From positions 2,392 to 34,442 of IMG/VR virus record IMGVR_UViG_3300000553_003300: DNA of 32,051 nt; one strand, written 5' to 3'. Positions 1 to 6,610 of this stretch are shown in pieces (within the stretch, counting starts at the first letter, position 1; the number at the start of each line of letters is the position of its first letter). Position numbers and translations under genes: made by a program. Source of the stretch: a virus. The notes below the pieces were generated by a model, which was given only the letters and a program-made list of their open reading frames with translations, did not search any database and was not told the origin of the DNA.

Positions 1-260
1 GCAACACATTCATTACCGTTTAAAGGTTTATTTTGAAAACCAGTAACAATATTAGCTAAAGCAGTTACGTCATCAGATGTGGGCTTATATCCATTATTAC
101 CTGTGATCGGCCCAACAGTAATATATATTCCACCACCTGTAATTGCCCGAGTAAACCCTACATAAAACGTGTTACCGTTATATTGTAACGAATCATAATG
201 ATATTTGCAATCACCATCATTGTAATAAGATTGTAATAAATTATGTGAGTTATCGTCCAT
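1..260 (-). CDS. Unknown protein, C-terminus cut off by window edge
   Basis: From an ATG at 260 the minus-strand frame stays open to base 1, so 86 codons are visible and the 3' end lies outside the window. The protein starts MDDNSHNLLQSYYN, contains a Tyr-rich patch and then a Gly/Thr beta-type stretch (RAITGGGIYITVGPITG). I do not recognise a family. The stop codon of the upstream glycosyltransferase gene (269-271) lies eight bases before this ATG, so it is the next gene in the same leftward operon. The Gly/Thr/Tyr composition loosely recalls the small protein at 2351-2680, which is only an impression. Confidence 0.7.
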   Translation of the reverse strand, partial: MDDNSHNLLQSYYNDGDCKYHYDSLQYNGNTFYVGFTRAITGGGIYITVGPITGNNGYKPTSDDVTALANIVTGFQNKPLNGNECV

Positions 261-268
261 ATTATTAC

Positions 269-1396
269 TTACTGTTGGTAGTAGTTATTCAATATAGAAG
301 AATAATCCGTTTTGGATATAGCTACATGCGTGTTTTCTGTAGTTTTAGTAAAGTATCCATATACTGTGTTGTTTACTATATGTACACCATTTGATATAAA
401 ACAGGCACAAGCGTTGGTCTTATACGCTTGATCCCAGTATGATATTTGTTTAGAATGCGGACTAGATATAATGGTTTCTGCTTCTATAGAGTTAGTTAAT
501 AATAAAATACCTCCAGGTATTAATATGTTATATGCTAACATCATGTATACATCTAGGTTACGTATGTTACGTATATCTTCAAACACTATAAGTCCGGCGT
601 TAGTAGACTGTAGTGTAATAGTATTAGTATTGTATATGTTATAATTATTAGCTTTACACCAAGCAACTGTCATAGGTACTGTATATGCTTTGTGCATATA
701 GTCGGTGTAATTTTCAATCCATAACTTTAAATCACTTTGAGAATGAGAGTTATCTAAATGTAGATAATATATGTAGAGTACTTCATTTATATGATGTATT
801 TTACCGTACATCATACTACGACACATTAATTCCCCATCATCACAAGCCTTTAAACTAGAGTTATGCCCACCTATTTTATTATAAAAGTCTTTACGCCACA
901 CTCTAATATGATTAGGTGCCCAAAATTGCCAACTAAAATTAGCTGGTAAAGGTGGAAACGCTACATTAATTAAACACTCTTCTTCTTTATAGTTATAGGT
1001 ACTATATTTCCACCCAAAATCTGGTCCCCAAGTATAAGGTTTATTATTAGAATCTAATACTAAATTGTTAGAATAGATAAAATCGCCTTTATCTTTATTA
1101 TTAATAAGCGTCTCTATACAAGTAGGTACAAGTTCATCATCGTGATCTACTTCTGCTAACAACTCACCAACGCCTTGCATAAAGCCGAATTTTTTAATTT
1201 CCCCAATATTAGTTCCGCCGTTATAGGGTACTATTTTTATCCACGGTTCAACTGGTAGTATAGTTACATCAGCCCCGTTGTTAGGTATTACTACCCATTC
1301 AAACCTTTTATCAGTTTGTTTAGCTATGGAATCATATAACCGTAAAAGCTTATCAGGACGGTGAGTAGGTGTTATTAATGAGACTATCGGGTCCAT
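269..1396 (-). CDS. Family 2-like glycosyltransferase (GT-A fold)
   Basis: This 375-residue protein has the hallmarks of a GT2-type glycosyltransferase, which transfers a sugar from a nucleotide-sugar to an acceptor. Residues 3-11 (PIVSLITPT) are the first beta-strand of the nucleotide-binding fold. The FEWVVIPNNG segment near 32-41 is the second. DHDDEL at 84-89 supplies the acidic DxD-type motif that binds the metal and nucleotide-sugar. The C-terminal part (about 270-375) contains YNILIPGGILLLTNS, which resembles the end of a class I methyltransferase fold, so it may be a degenerate second domain. The ATG at 1394-1396 overlaps the end of the upstream zinc-ribbon gene by 13 bases, implying translational coupling. 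The acceptor cannot be read from sequence: host envelope glycan or phage virion protein are both possible. Confidence 0.82.
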   Translation of the reverse strand: MDPIVSLITPTHRPDKLLRLYDSIAKQTDKRFEWVVIPNNGADVTILPVEPWIKIVPYNGGTNIGEIKKFGFMQGVGELLAEVDHDDELVPTCIETLINNKDKGDFIYSNNLVLDSNNKPYTWGPDFGWKYSTYNYKEEECLINVAFPPLPANFSWQFWAPNHIRVWRKDFYNKIGGHNSSLKACDDGELMCRSMMYGKIHHINEVLYIYYLHLDNSHSQSDLKLWIENYTDYMHKAYTVPMTVAWCKANNYNIYNTNTITLQSTNAGLIVFEDIRNIRNLDVYMMLAYNILIPGGILLLTNSIEAETIISSPHSKQISYWDQAYKTNACACFISNGVHIVNNTVYGYFTKTTENTHVAISKTDYSSILNNYYQQ

Positions 1397-1647
1397 TTAC
1401 TTAAAGGACACTTAGACTTTTCTAAGCGAGTTTTTATATTCATACCACACCCACAAGCCATACACCTTGATATAATACCGTCTTTTTTAAGTTTGTCGCA
1501 TGATAGACACATTGACTGTCTTTCTGTGACTACGTCCTCTGTAGCTAATATGACTCCAGATTTTATAGCTCCTGCTAAAACGTCTTTTCCGGTTTCAGAA
1601 AGACTAAAAGCCATTTGCAATAAACTAGGTCCTTGCTGTTCACTCAT
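1384..1647 (-). CDS. Small Cys-rich putative zinc-binding protein
   Basis: The C-terminal half carries CLSC, then about 12 residues later CMACGC, then a final CPLSKW, giving a Cx2C...Cx2CxC...CP pattern consistent with a zinc ribbon or similar treble-Cys site. The N-terminal half is a plain helical segment. I chose the ATG at 1645-1647 (MSEQQGP) over the upstream ATG at 1683. The longer form would overlap the sulfotransferase gene by 27 bases, and the chosen ATG has an AGTAAATA element five bases upstream. Small proteins ending in CP-x-x-KW are, to my recollection, common beside glycosyltransferase genes in marine phages, but no function is known to me. It lies between the sulfotransferase and the GT2 gene, so a role with those enzymes is possible. 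Confidence 0.68.
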   Translation of the reverse strand: MSEQQGPSLLQMAFSLSETGKDVLAGAIKSGVILATEDVVTERQSMCLSCDKLKKDGIISRCMACGCGMNIKTRLEKSKCPLSKWTR

Positions 1648-1655
1648 ATTACTAT

Positions 1656-2315
1656 TTACTTGTATCCTGCTTTTTTCAAACACTCTTCATACATTTCAAC
1701 ATCTTTTTTATTGTGATATCTTATTAGTTCACGTATCTCTTCACTTACAGAATAGTTTTCGTTTATATTTTGTTTTTTACTATTTACATTATAATCTACA
1801 GTTGGCTGATTTAAATTAAACCCCATAACTCTGTTAAACCTTTTTAATTCTTCTTTAAAGTGCTCCTTTATACCTATAAACTTAAATCTATCTAACGGAA
1901 CATCTAATAAAGAAGTAGCAATGTTTTGATGAGAAGAGTATTTAATAAAATCTTCTAACGTTACTAAATCGTATGTTCTATGTTCTGTTCTAACACCGTA
2001 TGTGTAACTAGCTCCTAGATAATAATAATACTGGGATACAACTCTTTCTACTGGGTTTCTTAACCAAGTTATTAATGTTGCATCTGGATACATGTTTAAA
2101 GCTTTAGTCGCTTTAAAATGTCCGCACATAAACTTTATATTACTGTTTGGTTTTTGCGTAACACTACCCGGTAAATTAGATCTATTAACTATTAATTCCT
2201 CGCTAATCCAGCTAGGAGAATCTATAACTAAAATATCTTTAGAATTAAACTCTTTTGATATAAGAGATTTAAACGTAGAGCCTGCTGTTTTAGGTACATG
2301 AACAAATATCAACAT
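1656..2315 (-). CDS. PAPS-dependent sulfotransferase
   Basis: The protein begins MLIFVHVPKTAGSTFKSLI, a textbook 5'-phosphosulfate-binding loop (PKTAGST, residues 8-14) of the carbohydrate sulfotransferase superfamily (Sulfotransfer_2 type). The second cofactor motif is LRNPVERVVSQY at about 85-96, with Arg86 and Ser94 placed to bind the 3'-phosphate of PAPS. Such enzymes move a sulfuryl group from PAPS to a sugar hydroxyl. At about 219 residues it is close to a minimal catalytic domain and has no membrane anchor, so it should act in the host cytosol. I prefer the ATG at 2315; a GTG two codons upstream (2321) is the alternative. An APS kinase at 6611-7375 could supply PAPS, and glycosyltransferases lie on both sides. 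The substrate is unknown. Confidence 0.85.
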   Translation of the reverse strand: MLIFVHVPKTAGSTFKSLISKEFNSKDILVIDSPSWISEELIVNRSNLPGSVTQKPNSNIKFMCGHFKATKALNMYPDATLITWLRNPVERVVSQYYYYLGASYTYGVRTEHRTYDLVTLEDFIKYSSHQNIATSLLDVPLDRFKFIGIKEHFKEELKRFNRVMGFNLNQPTVDYNVNSKKQNINENYSVSEEIRELIRYHNKKDVEMYEECLKKAGYK

Positions 2316-2350
2316 ACCCACACTTACTTTAAATAAGCTAAACTACAACT

Positions 2351-2680
2351 TTAAGTAGTAGGATATGGTAGACCGTGCGCTGATAAAGCACTTACGGAAT
2401 TTGTAGTAACATACGTTGCATAAGGCACAACTGGAATATTATATACAAACCCACCAACCGGTGCACCACCTGCTGAAGCATATCCTGTTGTACAAGTTAA
2501 AGAAGGTACATCATAATCTGTGCTTGCAATTACTACACCATAAAATGCCCCAGATGTACCACCAGTAACTGTAAGGTTAGTTGGTGTACGGTCACCACAG
2601 TTACGATAGGTAACAGCTAATACACCATTACCTGCACCAGCTGTACCACCATAATATAAAGCGTATCTTGAGCAAGACAT
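2351..2680 (-). CDS. Small Gly/Thr/Tyr-rich protein, unknown
   Basis: The 109-residue product is rich in Gly, Thr, Val and Tyr, with a predicted beta-only character and four scattered cysteines (Cys3, one in RNCGD, one in LTCTTGYA). There is no signal peptide or membrane segment. I do not recognise a family. The composition resembles small virion decoration or fibre-tip domains, which is an inference. It lies between the sulfotransferase and a 91-residue unknown protein in the leftward operon. The start is supported by an AGTAAATA element seven bases before the ATG, which is not part of any stop codon here. Confidence 0.6.
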   Translation of the reverse strand: MSCSRYALYYGGTAGAGNGVLAVTYRNCGDRTPTNLTVTGGTSGAFYGVVIASTDYDVPSLTCTTGYASAGGAPVGGFVYNIPVVPYATYVTTNSVSALSAHGLPYPTT

Positions 2681-2687
2681 ATATAAT

Positions 2688-2695
2688 TATTTACT
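2688..2695 (-). promoter_or_regulatory. AGTAAATA element before start codon
   Basis: The minus strand reads AGTAAATA here, seven bases before the ATG at 2680. The same octamer, or a one-base variant, occurs five to nine bases before several other starts in the window (1647, 2992, 9022, 10730, 16940, 23720). At this site it lies in a true intergenic gap, so it is not dictated by a stop codon. It could be a translation-initiation signal or a late-type promoter element resembling TATAAATA. Confidence 0.4.
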
Positions 2696-2716
2696 AATTG
2701 TATATGTGTTTTAATG

Positions 2717-2992
2717 TTAATTTTGATTAGAAGTAATACGATAAACTACTGTGTGACTACCGTTTTGAGAAGATAGCTCAGCATTTGGATAGTATTTGCG
2801 TACAGAACTTGCAACTTTTTCGAAAACCTCTTGACTATTACCTAATAAATCAAGACCAGCAGCAGGCTTCTTAGCTTGTACAGTGTAGTCTATCATTAGG
2901 TACATTGCGTCTTTACCGGCACTTTTAAAGGCAACCTTACATTTATTCTTAATTAAATGCTGTACTAGCTTCGGATTTGGTAATAGTTTCAT
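2717..2992 (-). CDS. Unknown 91-residue protein
   Basis: A small mixed alpha/beta protein starting MKLLPNPKLVQHLIKN. It has Lys-rich segments, a central AMYLMIDYTVQ strand, a helix around FEKVASSVRKYYPNA and a C-terminal strand (HTVVYRIT). No catalytic motif or membrane segment is visible and I do not recognise a family. The strand-helix-strand order could fit a small ferredoxin-like fold, but that is only a guess. It is spaced 36 bases from the next gene and preceded by an AGTAAATC element (2999-3006) six bases upstream of the ATG. Confidence 0.6.
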   Translation of the reverse strand: MKLLPNPKLVQHLIKNKCKVAFKSAGKDAMYLMIDYTVQAKKPAAGLDLLGNSQEVFEKVASSVRKYYPNAELSSQNGSHTVVYRITSNQN

Positions 2993-2998
2993 TATAAT

Positions 2999-3006
2999 GA
3001 TTTACT
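2999..3006 (-). promoter_or_regulatory. AGTAAATC variant before start codon
   Basis: Minus-strand AGTAAATC lies six bases before the ATG at 2992 and downstream of the HAD gene's stop region (3026), so it is intergenic. It differs from the window's recurring AGTAAATA in the last base only. Confidence 0.3.
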
Positions 3007-3025
3007 TGTATTATTTAAATATCCA

Positions 3026-3556
3026 CTAATTAGTTTTAACATCCTCTACAATATTATCTATACTTTCAACTGTAAATCCTTCTTCTTTATTGCCCCAAAA
3101 TGCAGATACATTAATGTATTTGGCGATACCGAATTTCTTAATAAAAGCTACCTTTTCAAAATTATCAAAAACTCTTAAATCATCAATAAGAACGTTTTTA
3201 CCAGTATCTATCTTTATTTTAGGGTTTTTGTGTTTCCAATCCTTAACATACTCTCTATCAAATATCCTGTCTTCGTCAAACCCGAAATTAAAAGCTTTGT
3301 TCATTGCTTGAGCATAATCTTTAGCGGCTCTAGTAAGCATATAAACATGCCCTATTTCTCTTAAACGAAACAAGAGATAATTTGCACCAGGCCTTAATAC
3401 TGCTACATAATGCTCTTTCTTACCTAACGATACAGTTACAGGCTTATCACAAAGATTGTCAACCTTTTCTACATCTCCTGCAACGGTTTTCATACCGAGA
3501 GTATGTATTAAGGTTTCGTCTAGATCGACAAATATGTTTATTGTTTCAGAGGGCAT
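3026..3556 (-). CDS. FCP1/SCP-like HAD phosphatase
   Basis: Residues 9-19 (FVDLDETLIHT) are the DxDET catalytic motif I of the FCP1/SCP branch of HAD phosphatases, with Asp11 the expected nucleophile and Asp13 the acid/base. RPGANYLLFRL (55-65) matches the RP-containing segment of this branch, Thr75 in YMLTRA fits motif II, and LIDDL (123-127) is motif III/IV with the metal-binding Asp pair. The family dephosphorylates phosphoproteins or small substrates. The start codon lies inside the upstream gene (19-base overlap), so the two are probably co-translated. No membrane segment is seen. The real substrate in a phage is unknown; 5' or 3' nucleic acid ends, or a phosphoprotein, are possibilities. 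Confidence 0.8.
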   Translation of the reverse strand: MPSETINIFVDLDETLIHTLGMKTVAGDVEKVDNLCDKPVTVSLGKKEHYVAVLRPGANYLLFRLREIGHVYMLTRAAKDYAQAMNKAFNFGFDEDRIFDREYVKDWKHKNPKIKIDTGKNVLIDDLRVFDNFEKVAFIKKFGIAKYINVSAFWGNKEEGFTVESIDNIVEDVKTN

Positions 3557-4083
3557 AAGCAGACATCGTAGTACTTACAACCATGACATTCATCATCGAG
3601 ATTAATGTGTGGCATTAAACAAGCTTCTTTTGTAACTTCAGCAATATTTGTATAAGCTGGTTCACTTCTAAAGTAATCAGGATTACCAGTCCAAGGATAG
3701 GTTCTTACTTTCTCTTCTTTACCTTCTTCGTTAATTACTACAGTGGTAGACTCTGCATGAGAAGCTAAACGTTTACGCCTTTCCTTTTTAGGCATATTAG
3801 GATGCTTCTTGAGCTTTACGTTTATCTTCGGTAACTTATTACCTTTACATTTAGAAGCTAAATCTTTAATTTGTTCTGGAGTATATCCAGCAGCCAAGTA
3901 CTTTTTAGTCTCTCTCGTGACGTACTCTTTAACAAACAACTTTAAATCGTTATTGTATTTTTCTGCTAGGGTCTTTTTAAAATACTCAATAGGTGCAAAG
4001 GTTTTTGCACCGGAAATAGAATCAACCGGGTAAACGTACTTACCACATTTAGATATAGCTATAAGGTTAGTATCAAGGTTCAT
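3538..4083 (-). CDS. Unknown Lys-rich protein with C-terminal Cys cluster
   Basis: The 181-residue product has a helical, Lys-rich N-terminal two thirds, including a very basic stretch near 90-107 (KLKKHPNMPKKERRKR). Its tail contains CHGCKYYDVCLCPLKQ, four cysteines in 11 residues plus a histidine, with one more Cys about 13 residues earlier. The tail looks like a small metal site (zinc or Fe-S). The basic middle suggests nucleic-acid contact. I do not recognise the family. Its end overlaps the start of the HAD phosphatase gene by 19 bases, so the two proteins are likely made together and may cooperate. Confidence 0.6.
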   Translation of the reverse strand: MNLDTNLIAISKCGKYVYPVDSISGAKTFAPIEYFKKTLAEKYNNDLKLFVKEYVTRETKKYLAAGYTPEQIKDLASKCKGNKLPKINVKLKKHPNMPKKERRKRLASHAESTTVVINEEGKEEKVRTYPWTGNPDYFRSEPAYTNIAEVTKEACLMPHINLDDECHGCKYYDVCLCPLKQ

Positions 4084-4119
4084 AGATACAGTATGGTGCC
4101 TTATAGGAATAGTGCAAGC

Positions 4120-4410
4120 TTATTTTTTATCAGCTGATTTTGTATTTTTACGATCTTGAGCTGTATTAATAAATTGACAAAAATAATGTGCTGTGTTAAC
4201 GTCAGGCTTGTTAGTATATAGCTTTACATGAGCAGTTTTTTGTTTCTCAGTGGCTTGTAAACTAAGCTTTGGAAAGCCTCTTTTAAGCTTGTTCTTTATG
4301 TTATGTAACTCTTTAATTTTAGTAATTGCCTGTTTTACCTTTTTACGGTAACCTGGGGAGTTATACATTTTTAAAAGTTCTGGATGGATTTTTAATTTAT
4401 CTGTCGACAT
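4120..4410 (-). CDS. Unknown small basic helical protein
   Basis: A 96-residue, strongly Lys-rich protein with long helical stretches (for example KKVKQAITKIKELHNIKNKL) and one Cys. The charge suggests binding to nucleic acid or to an acidic partner. No family is recognised. It is followed by the 181-residue Cys-tail protein upstream in coordinate terms and lies one base from the gene at 4412-4801, so it is translated from the same leftward message. Confidence 0.6.
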   Translation of the reverse strand: MSTDKLKIHPELLKMYNSPGYRKKVKQAITKIKELHNIKNKLKRGFPKLSLQATEKQKTAHVKLYTNKPDVNTAHYFCQFINTAQDRKNTKSADKK

Positions 4411-4411
4411 G

Positions 4412-4801
4412 TTAGTTTGTTTTCGATTTTAAGTTTAATTTATGTGTTAAATAATAGCCGAACATTTCAGCATTCTTTTGAGTCTTTTTTAGTAATGCTC
4501 CGTAAACGTGACCCTTTTCTTCTATAAAGTCATCACTAAAGCCTTCTTTCTGTAAACGATTTAACTCTCCCATATCAAATATTGTAGCGCGGGCAGAAGA
4601 TTTAGTAAAATCAGGAAACACTACTACAACGCCTAATTCTGATGTAATTAAAATTTGATTAGCTTTCTCTGTACCTGTAGTGTTACTTGTTTCGTTAGTA
4701 ACTACATCAATATCAACATCACACTTATAGTCTTTAGCTGCTTTTATAATGGAATCCGCGTAATCCTGTACGGCAGCATCTACTTTAATGTTGAGTCTCA
4801 T
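4412..4801 (-). CDS. Unknown 129-residue protein
   Basis: A soluble mixed alpha/beta protein beginning MRLNIKVDAAVQDYADSIIKAA. It has a hydrophobic strand around QILITSELGVVVVFPDF and a helical C-terminus. There is no recognisable catalytic motif, signal peptide or membrane span, and I cannot assign a family. The stop codon is one base from the ATG of the next gene (4410), indicating an operon. The ATG at 4799-4801 sits in a very AT-rich leader (GTAATATAATATATC) without a Shine-Dalgarno sequence. Confidence 0.6.
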   Translation of the reverse strand: MRLNIKVDAAVQDYADSIIKAAKDYKCDVDIDVVTNETSNTTGTEKANQILITSELGVVVVFPDFTKSSARATIFDMGELNRLQKEGFSDDFIEEKGHVYGALLKKTQKNAEMFGYYLTHKLNLKSKTN

Positions 4802-4840
4802 ATGATATATTATATTACATATGAAACGTTTTTCAAGTAC

Positions 4841-5041
4841 TTAAGCGTACGAATCTGTATTTTCTGGCGGAACATCTCCGGCAGAATGCACTAACGTATT
4901 CTCTTCATTATAGATCTTTATGCCGTGACCATTATTGTGTCTAGCAAAATTAAGTGCATCATGTATGCTTTCAAACGTACGTTCTACAACTTTAAGTTTG
5001 CCAAATCTCCAACTATGCAATTTTACGGTGTGCTTAGACAT
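4841..5041 (-). CDS. Small conserved-type phage protein, unknown
   Basis: A 66-residue protein with the pattern VKLHSWRFGKLKVVERTFESIHDALNFA, then a Gly-His-Gly strand (GHGIKIYNEENTLVHS). This order (strand, helix, strand with a final LVHS) is one I recall from small uncharacterised proteins of T4-like aquatic phages, but no function is known to me. It is soluble and has no catalytic signature. The gene lies one base from the stop of the GT-B glycosyltransferase gene, so the two are probably co-translated. Confidence 0.6.
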   Translation of the reverse strand: MSKHTVKLHSWRFGKLKVVERTFESIHDALNFARHNNGHGIKIYNEENTLVHSAGDVPPENTDSYA

Positions 5042-5042
5042 A

Positions 5043-6113
5043 TTAATTAAAATACTTAGTCCAAACAGACTCTGTTTCTTTACAATATTTTTTTAAAGAT
5101 CTTTGACACTGATTTACATTTCTAGCTGGGTGGTAATAAGCATCTATTAATTTTGCTGTAATATCTTGACTATCAGTAGGATCTGCACAGTAATTAGTTT
5201 CGTAAAACCACTCATTCTTTAACCAAGGTATTTCTGAACTTCCTACTATTGGTGTTCCTTCTGATATATAATCAGCTCCTACAATATTAAATGTTTCTGA
5301 AAAACTTACTTGTAAACCTATATCCATACGACCGCAAAGATTGACAAAATTTTCTCTAGGTGTCCATTCATGATTAATTAATTCATGCCCTTTATCGTGT
5401 AATTGTAAAAATAGCCCTTTCAAATTATGTAATACAGGTTCACCTTTCATTTCTATACGCCCTGCATTAATATGAAAATGTAGTTTTTTGCCTATTTTGT
5501 TTGCAAAATCAATTGCAGCAAATGCTTGTACTAAATGGTTTTTTAATAGCCTTATTGCTCCAAAACAACCTACATTTACTATTTCTTTATTATAGTCTAT
5601 AGGTTTAGGCGCCCTATAAAAGCCTGGGTAATGGTTTGGCAAATATATAACTTTGCTGTTCGATGTTTCTTTTAACCAATTATTTTTTATACGTAAATAA
5701 TTCTGTATTTCCTTATACATTCTAGGAGCATTACAAGCTATTATTACATTTTTATAAGTCGAGTAATCTCCTATCCAGTCCATTGCCATACCTTCTCCTG
5801 CCATAAACGGTAACTCACTATGCAAACGTACAATCCATTTTACATTTGGATGTAATTTTTGTAGTACATCAAACTTAGTAGGCACTACCCACAAAGCTTC
5901 AATAACAACATGTGTAGGGCGATACTTAGTAACTTCTCTATCTATATCATTATTATCTACTACTACAACTAAATTAGACTCTATATTATATGCTTTAAGC
6001 ATATTGTTTACAAAGCATGCAGAATTGTAGAGTCCTGTGCTTAAACCAATTTGAGAGTGTGCTACACCATTGTAATCTTCTCTACGTTTGAGTATAAACA
6101 AAACTTTAGCCAT
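5043..6113 (-). CDS. GT-B fold glycosyltransferase (GT4-like)
   Basis: The 356-residue size and two-lobe layout fit a GT-B glycosyltransferase. The N-lobe starts with a hydrophobic strand (AKVLFILKRR) and contains VVIEALWVVP (69-78) and VKWIVRLHSE (91-100). The inter-lobe strand VNVGCFGAIRLLKNH (179-193) is typical of the C-lobe entry. The donor-site motif is SFSETFNIVGADYISEGTPIVGSSE (270-294), equivalent to the E-x7-E motif of GT4 enzymes, with Glu273 and Glu285 as the likely pair. No membrane segment is seen. Related GT-B genes occur in many marine phages. The acceptor is unknown: host surface glycan, DNA base or virion protein are all possible. It sits 60 bases from the gene at 6174-6584 and one base before the 66-residue gene. 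Confidence 0.8.
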   Translation of the reverse strand: MAKVLFILKRREDYNGVAHSQIGLSTGLYNSACFVNNMLKAYNIESNLVVVVDNNDIDREVTKYRPTHVVIEALWVVPTKFDVLQKLHPNVKWIVRLHSELPFMAGEGMAMDWIGDYSTYKNVIIACNAPRMYKEIQNYLRIKNNWLKETSNSKVIYLPNHYPGFYRAPKPIDYNKEIVNVGCFGAIRLLKNHLVQAFAAIDFANKIGKKLHFHINAGRIEMKGEPVLHNLKGLFLQLHDKGHELINHEWTPRENFVNLCGRMDIGLQVSFSETFNIVGADYISEGTPIVGSSEIPWLKNEWFYETNYCADPTDSQDITAKLIDAYYHPARNVNQCQRSLKKYCKETESVWTKYFN

Positions 6114-6121
6114 AATATATG

Positions 6122-6138
6122 TGGGTACAATATTTACC
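6122..6138 (-). promoter_or_regulatory. Short dyad before glycosyltransferase start
   Basis: GGGTA and TACCC form a five-base-pair dyad with a seven-base loop, ending nine bases from the glycosyltransferase ATG (6113). It could be a weak hairpin affecting initiation or a protein-binding site. The stem is short, so chance is a real alternative. Confidence 0.2.
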
Positions 6139-6173
6139 CGCGCACGGCTTTTTTAAACTGTTGCACTTTATTA

Positions 6174-6584
6174 TTATGATTGACTTTGGTGACTAGGACC
6201 ACCTTGTGTAACACCAGCAGGCAAATCAGGACCTTCTATGGATTGTTCTTTATCTGCATCTCTATTGGCTTTATATATTTGACGCAAGTACTTTGTAAGA
6301 TCGTAAAAGTGATTATACTCATGCTTAACAATACCACGCCCTTCATCAAGCATTAAAACATACGTATTATCAGAATACTTTAATACCGTTTCAACCTCTC
6401 CTGGTGCATAAATTCTCATTAGCTCATTAGAGTTAGATTTTTTTCTACGAAAGTCAAAAAGCTTACTTAATACTCTGTACTCATCATCTGTAAATGGCAC
6501 TTGACGTACAGTTCTCTCTGGTTCATAAGGTTTTCCTTGTAAACCATTGTATAATTCAGCTAAAATCTTATACGTATTACGCAT
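6174..6584 (-). CDS. Unknown 136-residue protein
   Basis: A soluble protein with a charged, helical N-terminus (MRNTYKILAELYNGLQGKPYEP), a central strand-rich part (VETVLKYSDNTYVLMLDEGRG) and a helix (YDLTKYLRQIYKANRDAD). The Gly/Pro/Gln/Ser tail (GPDLPAGVTQGGPSHQSQS) looks disordered. HEYNHFYD contains closely spaced histidines but not a protease HExxH. I do not recognise a family. It lies between the APS kinase fusion and the GT-B gene in the leftward operon, with 26- and 60-base gaps. Confidence 0.6.
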   Translation of the reverse strand: MRNTYKILAELYNGLQGKPYEPERTVRQVPFTDDEYRVLSKLFDFRRKKSNSNELMRIYAPGEVETVLKYSDNTYVLMLDEGRGIVKHEYNHFYDLTKYLRQIYKANRDADKEQSIEGPDLPAGVTQGGPSHQSQS

Positions 6585-6610
6585 TACGTATACTTATGAT
6601 ATAAATCCAC

